Assembly (NCBI GenBank): GCA_947457715.1
Contig: CANGXK010000155.1
Coordinates: forward strand, 1 to 6,626
Source of the DNA: Gemmatimonadota bacterium
GTDB lineage: Bacteria; Gemmatimonadota; Gemmatimonadetes; Gemmatimonadales; Gemmatimonadaceae
Direction: 5' to 3'
Length of the DNA stretch: 6,626 nucleotides
Shown here: positions 1 to 6,620 of the stretch, in pieces
How positions within the stretch are numbered: the first letter of the stretch is position 1
Layout of the letters: each line of letters starts with the position of its first letter
Position numbers and translations under genes: made by a program
The notes under the pieces: generated by a model
What the model was told of the DNA's origin: nothing
Seen by the model: the letters and a program-made list of their open reading frames with translations, nothing else
The model's database searches: none

Positions 1-464
1 AATTACGTGGCGGCTTCATTGGCATCTTTCATGGCATGGACGACGCCGATGTGGCGCGGTTCCTCACGCACCCGGGAACCATGGTGGAGACCGATGGGGA
101 TCTCGTGACCTTCGGGCGCGGCTTTCCGCACCCGAGGAGTTACGGGTCCTTTCCGCGCGTGCTGGGGACCCATGTGCGCGAGCGGCAACAGCTCACCCTC
201 GAAGCGGCCGTGCAGCGCATGACCTCGTTGCCGGCGGAGTGGCTCGGGATCCGTGATCGCGGCACGCTCGCCGTGGGCCAGCGGGCCGACCTCACCGTGT
301 TCAACGCCGAAGCAATCGCCGATCGGGCGACGTATACCGCGCCGCATCAGTGGCCGGAGGGGATCCAATTGGTGGCGGTGAATGGCGCGGTGGTGTTCGA
401 AAACGGGCGCATGACCGGCGCGCTCCCGGGGACGTTCCTCACCCGGGGGCGGGCCGCGCGTTAG
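1..464 (+). CDS. N-acyl-D-amino-acid deacylase (D-aminoacylase family), C-terminal part only
   Basis: The reading frame is open from the left edge (first whole codon at position 3) and stops with TAG at 462-464, so about 153 C-terminal residues are present and the true start lies outside. The family hydrolyses N-acyl-D-amino acids to a D-amino acid and a carboxylate, using a metal site in an amidohydrolase barrel. Visible hallmarks are an ETDG segment (codons 87-98) at the place of the usual GSDG, whose Asp is the expected catalytic residue. It is followed by HPRSYGSFPRVLG, a LTLEAAVQRMTSLPA helix, DRGTLAVGQRADLTVF, and a closing ATY..PHQ..GI..V.VNG..V strand. This order matches the end of D-aminoacylases closely. 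The acyl and amino-acid preference cannot be read from this part. It lies 62 bases upstream of the next plus-strand gene with no terminator-like hairpin between, so co-transcription is plausible. The family call is firm; the substrate is open. Confidence 0.9.
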   Translation, partial: LRGGFIGIFHGMDDADVARFLTHPGTMVETDGDLVTFGRGFPHPRSYGSFPRVLGTHVRERQQLTLEAAVQRMTSLPAEWLGIRDRGTLAVGQRADLTVFNAEAIADRATYTAPHQWPEGIQLVAVNGAVVFENGRMTGALPGTFLTRGRAAR

Positions 465-514
465 CCGATCCCAACAGTGCGGTATCTTTCCGTATCCCCA
501 CTTCCCCCTTTGTC

Positions 515-519
515 GGAGA
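515..519 (+). promoter_or_regulatory. Ribosome binding site fixing the GTG start at 527
   Basis: GGAGA lies seven bases before a GTG at 527-529. It supports this start over the in-frame ATG at 350, which lies inside the upstream gene and would add 59 residues of no recognisable character in front of an evident signal peptide. I saw no convincing -35/-10 pair in the 62-base gap 465-526. Confidence 0.7.
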
Positions 520-526
520 CGCTCGC

Positions 527-3500
527 GTGACGCCTCGCCTGCCGTACCGCCTGACCCACTGTTTCGCCCCGCTCGCGGCCTTGACGCTCATCGCGTCGAG
601 TGTACCGCTCGGTCGTTCGCTCCTCGCGCAGGATCGCCCGGCGCCGGACGCCGAGGTGCTGCCGCTCAAGACGGCCCGCACCCACACGTTTACGACCTCT
701 AAAGGCAGCTGGCTGTCGCTCGACGTATCGCCAGACGGCTCGCAGCTCGTCTTCGATCTGCTGGGTGACCTGTACACGATGCCGATTGCCGGCGGCAAGG
801 CGACGCGGCTCACCAGCGGCATGGGCTTCGATGCGCAGCCGCGCTTCTCGCCCGACGGCAAGAAGGTCGTGTTCGTGTCCGACCGCTCCGGCGGCGAGAA
901 CGTCTGGATTCAGTCGCTCGACGGGAAAGACACCACGCAGGTCACGAAGGGCAACAACAACATGTACGTGTCGCCGGAGTGGACGCCGGACGGAGCGTAC
1001 GTGGTGAGTTCGCGCGGTGGCGGATTGGGCGGCGCGGCGAAACTGTGGATGTACAACGTGAACGGCGGCAATGGCCTGCCGATCACGACCGAGCCCACGC
1101 TGCCGGCCACGCTCAAGCTGCTGGGTGCGGCCTTCGGCAAGGATCCGCGCTACATGTGGTTCGCGGCGCGCACCGGCGACTGGCAGTACAACAGCATCGG
1201 GGCACAGTATCAGTTGCATGTGTGGGACAAAGAAACCGGACGCGTGTCGCAGATGACGACGCGTTTCGGGTCCGGCTTCCGACCCACGTTGTCGCCCGAC
1301 GGCAAGTATCTCGTGTACGGCACGCGCTTCGAGACGAAGACCGGCCTGCGCCTTCGCAATCTCGAGACGCAGCAGGAAGACTGGCTGGCGTTTCCGGTGC
1401 AGCGTGACGACACCGAGTCGCGGGCGCCGATGGATGCCTATCCGGGCTTCAGCTTCATGCCCGATTCGAAGTCGGTCGTGGTGTCGTACGGCGGTGAGAT
1501 CTGGCGCGTCCCGGTCGACAAGTCGGCCGCGGCCAAGATCCCGTTCGAAGCCGAAGTGAAGCTCGAGATGGGCCCCGAAGTGAAGTTCGCCTGGAAGATC
1601 GACACGGCGGCCACGTTCGCATCGCGTCAGGTACGTGACATTCAGCCGTCGCCCGATGGCAAGCAGCTCGCGTTCTCGGCGCTGGGGCATGTGCAGGTGA
1701 TGACGCTGCCGGGCGGTACGCCGACACGCGTGAGCAAGAGCGCGGCCGGCGAATTCGGCCCCGTGTGGTCCCCCGACGGCAAGTCGCTGGCGTGGGTCAC
1801 GTGGGACGACGCGGCGGGCGGGCAGATCGTGCGCGCCACGCTCGATGCTAAGAAGGGATGGACCACCCAAACGCTCACCACGTCGGCCGGGCTCTACACC
1901 GATCTCGCCTGGTCGCCCGCCGGCGATCGCATCGTGGCGATGCGTGCCGCCGCGCGCGAAATGCAGGAAGCGGGCGCGGCGTTCTTCGGTCCGGCCGCCG
2001 CCGATATCGTATGGCTGCCGGCCACGGGTGGTGCGCTGTCGGTGATCATGCCGAGTGGCGGATTGGGTACGCCGCACTTTACCAAGGACGCGACACGTAT
2101 CTTCGCGTATGGCCGCGCCGGTCTGCAGTCGTTCCGCTGGGATGGCACCGACATCAAGACGCACCTGAAGGTCACCGGTCCACTGCCGCCGGGGGCGGGT
2201 GGAGAGTCCGGTGCAACGCCCGGTCTCGATGCGGCGTTGGTGGAAAGGGAATCGAAGCATTACATCGGCGGTCGTGCCGCGCGTCCGCTGGGCACCGACA
2301 CGCATCTCGATCCGGCCGAGCCCACACCGCCGCAGCCGCCGCCGGCGTCGTTGGTGCTGATGGCGCCAAGTGGTGATCAGGCATTGGCGATGGTCGGCAT
2401 GGATCTGTACACGATCACGGTGGCGCAGACGGGTGCCGTGGCGCCCACGGTGAACGTGGCGATGCCCGCCGCGGCGTCGGTGCCGGTGAAGAAGCTCAAC
2501 ACGATCGGCGGCGAGTTCCCCACGTGGAACAGCACCGGCCGTGTGGTGCACTGGGCGCTCGGCAATTCCGTGTGGTCGTACGATCTCGATCGCGCGAAGG
2601 TGGCCGAGGATTCGGCGAAGGCCGATGCGAGGGTGAAGGCGCGGGTGCGAGCCGATACCACGAAGTTGGTGAAGGACAGCGTCACGCGTGCCGACTCCAT
2701 CGCGAAAGCCGACACCACCAAGAAGAAGCCGCTGCCGGCGTATACGCCCGCGGAGATGAAGATCAGTGTGATGGCACCGCGTGATCTGCCGCGCGGTGTG
2801 GCGGTGTTCCGCGGGGCGAAGGCCATCACGATGAAGGGGAAGGAGATCATCGAGAACGCCGACATCGTGGTGCGCGACAGTCGCATCGTGGCGATCGGCG
2901 CGCGCGGCAGCGTCACGATTCCCGCCGGCGCGCAGATCTTCGACGTGAGCAGCAAGGTGATCATGCCGGGCATGGTGGACACGCACTACCATCCGCAGTG
3001 GCTCACGCCGCAGATCCACAACACGCAGACTTGGCAGTATCTCGCCACGCTGGCGTACGGCACGACGACCACGCGCGATCCCCAGACGTCGAGCACCGAC
3101 TTCCTGGCGTATACCGATCGCGTGGAGTCGGGCGAGATGATCGGCCCTCGCATCTATACCACGGGCCCCGGTGTGTTCTCGGCCGAGCCGGTGCGCGACT
3201 ATGCGCATGCGAAAGACATCATGACGCGGTACGCGAAGTACTACGACACGAAGACGCTCAAGATGTACATGAGCGGCAACCGCCAGCAGCGGCAGTGGCT
3301 GATCATGGCGGCGAAGGAGCTGGGCATCATGCCGACCACCGAGGGCGGCCTCGATCAGAAGCTCAACCTCACGCACGGCATCGACGGCTATCCGGGCATC
3401 GAACACACGCTGCCGATCACGCCGAAGTTCGAAGACATCTTCGAGTGGTACAAGGCGACGCAGGTGACCAACTCCCCGACGCTGATCGTGGAGTACGGCG

Positions 3501-4075
3501 GCCCGTTCGGTGAAGGCTGGTTCTACCAGTCGGAAGACCTGATCAATGACGCGAAGCTGCGTCGCTTCACGCATCCGGTCGACTTCGACACGAAGGTGCG
3601 TCGTCGTGGAGCGGGGAACGCGCCTGGACCGGCCGGCTTTGCGGTGAAGGAAGAGTACGCGATGTGGCAGCATGCGGAGGACATCGCGAAGACCGTCGCC
3701 GCCGGTGGTCGCATCGGCGTGGGCAGCCACGGGCAGCTGCAGGGACTGGGCATGCACTGGGAGCTGTGGCTGATTCAGTCGGGCGGACTCTCCACGCATG
3801 ATGCGCTGCGTTCGGCCACGATCGTGGGCGCGGAAGCGATCGGATTGGGCAGCGAAATCGGGTCGCTGGAAGTGGGCAAGTTCGCCGACCTGATCGTGCT
3901 CGACCGCGATCCGCTGGCGAACATCCGCAACAGCAACAGCGTGTCGATGGTGATGGTGAACGGCCGTCTGTTCGACGGCAACACGCTGGACGAGGTGTAT
4001 CCGCGCAAGAAGCCGATGGTGCGTCAGCCGTGGACGTACACGGTGCCGACGGCGGCGGCGGGGATCCGGCCGTAG
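527..4075 (+). CDS. Exported TolB-like beta-propeller / amidohydrolase fusion protein
   Basis: The product has 1182 residues from the GTG at 527. Residues 1-35 look like a signal peptide (Arg near the start, hydrophobic core AALTLIASSV, likely cleavage near LLA-Q), so it probably acts in the periplasm or outside the cell. PD40/TolB-type repeats follow, with S/TPDG turns at residues 68, 108, 153, 256, 375 and 415 and a SPAG variant at 463. The length up to about 690 would allow two propellers (inference). A Pro-rich stretch near 590-605 and a Lys/Ala/Asp linker at about 689-738 lead to an amidohydrolase domain (about 757-1165). That domain has VDTHYH (metal ligands H820, H822), K912 as a candidate carboxylated lysine, H960 in GIEH, and the closing VGKFADLIVLDRDPL. 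At the usual GTDA motif the sequence reads VGSHGQ (S1067, H1068). Relatives are annotated only as amidohydrolases or imidazolonepropionase-like; the substrate is unknown, with peptides or cyclic amides possible. The domain calls are solid; the reaction is not. Confidence 0.92.
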   Translation: MTPRLPYRLTHCFAPLAALTLIASSVPLGRSLLAQDRPAPDAEVLPLKTARTHTFTTSKGSWLSLDVSPDGSQLVFDLLGDLYTMPIAGGKATRLTSGMGFDAQPRFSPDGKKVVFVSDRSGGENVWIQSLDGKDTTQVTKGNNNMYVSPEWTPDGAYVVSSRGGGLGGAAKLWMYNVNGGNGLPITTEPTLPATLKLLGAAFGKDPRYMWFAARTGDWQYNSIGAQYQLHVWDKETGRVSQMTTRFGSGFRPTLSPDGKYLVYGTRFETKTGLRLRNLETQQEDWLAFPVQRDDTESRAPMDAYPGFSFMPDSKSVVVSYGGEIWRVPVDKSAAAKIPFEAEVKLEMGPEVKFAWKIDTAATFASRQVRDIQPSPDGKQLAFSALGHVQVMTLPGGTPTRVSKSAAGEFGPVWSPDGKSLAWVTWDDAAGGQIVRATLDAKKGWTTQTLTTSAGLYTDLAWSPAGDRIVAMRAAAREMQEAGAAFFGPAAADIVWLPATGGALSVIMPSGGLGTPHFTKDATRIFAYGRAGLQSFRWDGTDIKTHLKVTGPLPPGAGGESGATPGLDAALVERESKHYIGGRAARPLGTDTHLDPAEPTPPQPPPASLVLMAPSGDQALAMVGMDLYTITVAQTGAVAPTVNVAMPAAASVPVKKLNTIGGEFPTWNSTGRVVHWALGNSVWSYDLDRAKVAEDSAKADARVKARVRADTTKLVKDSVTRADSIAKADTTKKKPLPAYTPAEMKISVMAPRDLPRGVAVFRGAKAITMKGKEIIENADIVVRDSRIVAIGARGSVTIPAGAQIFDVSSKVIMPGMVDTHYHPQWLTPQIHNTQTWQYLATLAYGTTTTRDPQTSSTDFLAYTDRVESGEMIGPRIYTTGPGVFSAEPVRDYAHAKDIMTRYAKYYDTKTLKMYMSGNRQQRQWLIMAAKELGIMPTTEGGLDQKLNLTHGIDGYPGIEHTLPITPKFEDIFEWYKATQVTNSPTLIVEYGGPFGEGWFYQSEDLINDAKLRRFTHPVDFDTKVRRRGAGNAPGPAGFAVKEEYAMWQHAEDIAKTVAAGGRIGVGSHGQLQGLGMHWELWLIQSGGLSTHDALRSATIVGAEAIGLGSEIGSLEVGKFADLIVLDRDPLANIRNSNSVSMVMVNGRLFDGNTLDEVYPRKKPMVRQPWTYTVPTAAAGIRP

Positions 4076-4076
4076 G

Positions 4077-4095
4077 CGGTCCGAAGTAGGGACCG
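4077..4095. repeat. Small hairpin directly after the amidohydrolase stop codon
   Basis: CGGTCC at 4077-4082 and GGACCG at 4090-4095 are exact reverse complements around a 7-base loop. The hairpin begins two bases after the TAG at 4073-4075. No T-run follows, so on its own it is a weak terminator. It could protect the mRNA 3' end, or compete with the larger palindrome with which it shares 4091-4095. Confidence 0.4.
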
Positions 4096-4214
4096 ACTTA
4101 AAGCACCGATCACGCGGAGACGCAGAGAGCGCAGGGAACGCAGAGGGGTTCAGCGTATTCCTCTGCGACCTCTGCGTTCTCTGCACCTCTGCGTGATCTT
4201 TTCTATGGTCGGTC
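4091..4214. repeat. Large imperfect palindrome with 9-base internal period, in the convergent intergenic gap
   Basis: The core arms are 4108-4146 and 4160-4198, 39 bases each around a 13-base loop (4147-4159). They match at 32 of 39 positions. Three of the seven differences become G-U pairs in plus-strand RNA, leaving four true mismatches. An outer 7-base pair, GACCGAC (4091-4097) with GTCGGTC (4208-4214), is perfect. Within the left arm CGCAG recurs at 4121, 4130 and 4139, with a CGCGG variant at 4113 (spacing 8, 9, 9). The right arm mirrors this with CTCTGC at 4161, 4170, 4179 and 4187 (9, 9, 8). Similar CGCAGAG-type runs are scattered between genes in many GC-rich environmental bacteria, from memory. 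It may be a dispersed palindromic element, a terminator, or both. Confidence 0.75.
4108..4202 (+). terminator. Probable transcription terminator between convergent genes
   Basis: The long stem of the palindrome is followed directly by TTTT at 4199-4202 on the plus strand, 32 bases downstream of the stop at 4075. It is therefore placed to end plus-strand transcription. On the minus strand the stem lies beyond the amidase stop (4226-4228) and is followed only by a weak CTTTAA stretch, so termination in that direction is less certain. The stem is longer and less perfect than a standard rho-independent terminator, so termination may be a side effect of a repeat element. Confidence 0.5.
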
Positions 4215-4225
4215 GCGTGACGCGT

Positions 4226-5434
4226 TCAGCGAGTGCCGCCAGCTGAGGCGTCAAGCTGCGCGGCGATCTCCAGCAGCATCTCGTCATTCCCGCGCGCCGC
4301 GATCAGCGACAGGCCGATCGGACAGCCGTGCAGCGTGCCGAAGGGGAGGTTCACCTGGGGCAGGCCACCTAATCCCGCAATGCACAGCATCGCCAGCGCC
4401 CGCTCGCGAAACGCTACCGTTTCGGCCGGCGGCAAGCGCAGCAGCGGCGCGATGTCGGGCACCGTGGGGAGCACCAGCACCGCATTGTCTGTCAAGAGCG
4501 CATCGAGTCGCGCCATAATCTCCACGCGCCGCTCGCGCATGACCGCGACCTCGTGTGGCAGCACCTGCGCCACGGCGACAAAGCGCGGGCCCACCTGCGG
4601 ACCGAACGTCGGGCGCACACGCGTGATCCACGCGCGATGTGCGGTCCAGATGTCGTCGTACTGCAGCACACGGAACACGTCGAACCACGCGGGCAGTCCT
4701 TCGTCGCTTACCGTGACCGGTTCGGCGTCACCAAGCAGCGCCGTCACGCGCGCGAGGGCAGGCGCAAGCGCGTCCGCCGCGCCGGGCAGGGCGAGCGCAA
4801 AGGCGTCCTGTGCCAGCAACAGGCGGCCGGGCGCAGCGGCCGTTCTGCCCAGTAGCACGCGACCCACCCGCGCCAGCAGCGCCGCGTCGCGGGCGAACCA
4901 GCCCACGGTGTCGAAGATCGGCGCTAACGGACAGGCGCCAGCGAGCGAGATGCGGCCGTGCGTGGGCCGGATGCCGTAGACGCCGCAGAAACTGGCCGGT
5001 GCGCGCACCGAGCCGCCGGTGTCGCTGCCGATCGCAAAGTCCACCAGACCACCGGCCACCGCGGCGGCCGACCCGCTTGATGAGCCGCCCGGGACGCGGT
5101 CCGGCGCGGCCGGATTGATGGGCGTGCCGTAATGCGCGTTCTCGCCGGTCAGGCTGAACGCCATTTCCTCGGTGTGCGTCTTGCCCGATAGATCGGCGCC
5201 GGTCTCGAGCAGCTGCGAGGCCACGGCGGCGGTGTACGACGCCGCGTCGTGCGTGGCCAGCCAGTCGGGGCTTCCGAAGCCCGTGCGATGGCCGGACACA
5301 TCGAAGATGTCTTTGAGCCCGAAGGTCAGCCCGTACAGCGGCCCGCTGTCGGCACCGGCCCGCTCTACGTGCGTGTGACGACAGAACGCGCCGAGGTGAT
5401 CACGATCGAGGATGCTGCCGCCACGATGTCGCAT
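4226..5434 (-). CDS. Amidase-signature family amidase, AMI1-like
   Basis: The product has 402 residues, running from the ATG at 5434 to the TGA at 4228-4226. It is an amidase-signature serine hydrolase that cleaves carboxamides to acid and ammonia through a Ser-cisSer-Lys triad. The expected residues are present: K41 in GLKDIFDV, S118 in PGGSSSGS, and nucleophile S142 in GSDTGGSVRAP; the 24-residue S118-S142 spacing is the family's. It is short for the superfamily (often 450-500) and matches plant AMI1 (indole-3-acetamide hydrolase) in size and in several stretches recalled from memory: LGAF near the start, TGFGSPDW, GENAHYGTP, FDTVGWFARD. No signal peptide or membrane segment is seen, so it should be cytoplasmic. 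It begins one base after the stop of the upstream propeller gene; a weak GGTGA (5448-5444) inside that gene may serve as its ribosome site, suggesting coupling. The enzyme class is firm; indole-3-acetamide as substrate is only a hypothesis. GatA is less likely, since no GatB or GatC is beside it. Confidence 0.92.
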   Translation of the reverse strand: MRHRGGSILDRDHLGAFCRHTHVERAGADSGPLYGLTFGLKDIFDVSGHRTGFGSPDWLATHDAASYTAAVASQLLETGADLSGKTHTEEMAFSLTGENAHYGTPINPAAPDRVPGGSSSGSAAAVAGGLVDFAIGSDTGGSVRAPASFCGVYGIRPTHGRISLAGACPLAPIFDTVGWFARDAALLARVGRVLLGRTAAAPGRLLLAQDAFALALPGAADALAPALARVTALLGDAEPVTVSDEGLPAWFDVFRVLQYDDIWTAHRAWITRVRPTFGPQVGPRFVAVAQVLPHEVAVMRERRVEIMARLDALLTDNAVLVLPTVPDIAPLLRLPPAETVAFRERALAMLCIAGLGGLPQVNLPFGTLHGCPIGLSLIAARGNDEMLLEIAAQLDASAGGTR

Positions 5435-5435
5435 G

Positions 5436-6614
5436 CTAGCGCTTCACCGGCTCCGACCGCAGAAAGTCGATGCCTCCCGCCTGCTGTCCCACATCCACCG
5501 ATGCCACCTTCTTGAGTGTCGCGAGATCGATCACGTCCACCGTGCCCGGTTCCGACCCCACGCCTTCCACGGAGATGAACGCGTACCGATCGTCGTCGCT
5601 CACCGCGATGCCGTGCACGACTTTGCGCGTGGTGGGAATGCGCGCAAGCTCGTTGCCTGCCACGGCGTCGAACACCGACACCGAGGCGTCGCGCTTGTTG
5701 GTGGCGATCAGGCGCGCGCCGTTGTGCGTGGTGGCCAAGTTGTACACGCCCGGGCCGGCCGGAATCCGGCGTACCAGCGTCCACGACTTCGTGTCGATTT
5801 CTACGAGGTCGCTGGACTTGTTGCACGCCACCCACACGCGCGCACCGTCGCGCGACGGCTGCGCCCACGTGGGTGAGCAGGAGATGTCACCCGGCTTGGG
5901 CGGTTCCATGCCGTGTCCTGACATGTCGGCGGCCGCCGCGCCATGCCCGGTATGGTCACCCGCGCCACGCTCGGGTGGCGCGCCCGTCATACCCATCTCC
6001 TTCCCCTTGGTGAGGAAGAAGTGCCGGCTCACCGACAACGTGCTGGCGTCGACTTCGGCCAGCGTCTCGTCCATCATGCAGGCCGAGTAGTGCTTGGTGC
6101 CGTCGCTCGACAGGCGTGAGCCGTGCGGCATCGTGCAGGTGCGGATGCGTGCGATCTCCACCATCTCCTTCGCGGCCACCACCGACACGTCGCTCGTCTC
6201 CATGTCGCCGTGCAGGTTGAAGTTCACGACGAACACGAGCGCGCCGTTGGGCGAGACCTGCGCCGTGGCGGGAAAGTTGCCCAGCATCACGCTGCCCAAC
6301 TGGGTGTCGGTGGCGGCATCGTACTTCACCAGCTTTCCAAACGGCGTGCCGTGCGCGATGGTCACGAAGTATTCCTTCGCATCCGGCGCAATCGCCACGC
6401 CGTGCGGGCCGGCCACTTCCATCTGCGACCAGCCCACGTACTTCTCCCGCTCCACGCGCGCGCCGCCGGGCCCGAAGCGCACCAGCGCCACGCGGTCCAC
6501 CGATTCACTGGCCACCAGCACGAGGTAGTCCCGCGCCGGTGGTTGCGCACGCAGCGTGGAGCTGGCGCACAACAGTGACGTCAGCAACGCGGCGTGCAGC
6601 GAGCGTGCCCTCAC
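5436..6614 (-). CDS. Exported YncE/YVTN-type beta-propeller protein with His/Met-rich loop
   Basis: The product has 392 residues, from the GTG at 6614-6612 to the TAG at 5438-5436. Residues 1-23 form a signal peptide ending LRA before Gln24; C16 has no lipobox, so it is not a lipoprotein. The rest is a series of propeller blades with repeating turns and endings: GPHGVAIAPD...LVKYD, AQVSPNG...VSVV, RLSSDG...LAEVD, QPSRDG...LVEID, LATTHNG...VSVFD, HGIAVSDDD...VDVID. Two adjacent blades carry a cysteine pair at the same place (C160/C179 and C246/C264). Between them a loop at about residues 207-236 is rich in Met, His and Gly, with HTGHG and DMSGHGM, resembling copper-binding stretches of bacterial periplasmic proteins. 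No enzyme residues are recognisable; YncE-like proteins are mostly of unknown role and some bind metals, haem or other proteins. The amidase gene follows after one base. Fold and export are well supported; function is unknown. Confidence 0.88.
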   Translation of the reverse strand: MRARSLHAALLTSLLCASSTLRAQPPARDYLVLVASESVDRVALVRFGPGGARVEREKYVGWSQMEVAGPHGVAIAPDAKEYFVTIAHGTPFGKLVKYDAATDTQLGSVMLGNFPATAQVSPNGALVFVVNFNLHGDMETSDVSVVAAKEMVEIARIRTCTMPHGSRLSSDGTKHYSACMMDETLAEVDASTLSVSRHFFLTKGKEMGMTGAPPERGAGDHTGHGAAAADMSGHGMEPPKPGDISCSPTWAQPSRDGARVWVACNKSSDLVEIDTKSWTLVRRIPAGPGVYNLATTHNGARLIATNKRDASVSVFDAVAGNELARIPTTRKVVHGIAVSDDDRYAFISVEGVGSEPGTVDVIDLATLKKVASVDVGQQAGGIDFLRSEPVKR

Positions 6615-6620
6615 GGAATG

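Noticed and set aside
1..464. A truncated deacylase pseudogene starting at the ATG at position 36
   Set aside because: The frame is open to the window edge and the visible residues before 36 also fit the family, so it is cut by the window and not broken.
350..526. Upstream ATG at 350 as the start of the propeller-amidohydrolase gene
   Set aside because: It lies inside the deacylase gene and would put 59 low-complexity Arg/Gly/Pro residues before a clear signal peptide. The GTG at 527 has a good ribosome site.
461..4186. A 1241-codon open frame on the minus strand, running antisense to the whole propeller-amidohydrolase gene
   Set aside because: Its codons are exact reverse complements of the plus-strand codons, so it stays open merely because the real gene uses no TTA, CTA or TCA codons, as expected at high GC. 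The translation is Arg/His-rich with no recognisable domain, while the plus strand has clear ones.
4108..4198. Possible CRISPR array from the recurring CGCAGAG units
   Set aside because: The units are only about 9 bases with no spacers, and they are arranged as a palindrome.
6567..6569. Lipoprotein cysteine (residue 16) in the YncE-like signal peptide
   Set aside because: The preceding residues are S-L-L, without the small residue needed just before the Cys; an ordinary cleavage site at LRA-Q is better.
6611..6614. GTGA overlap as proof of an upstream coupled gene
   Set aside because: Only four codons of that frame are visible, too few to support a gene; it is kept only as a remark with the ribosome site.
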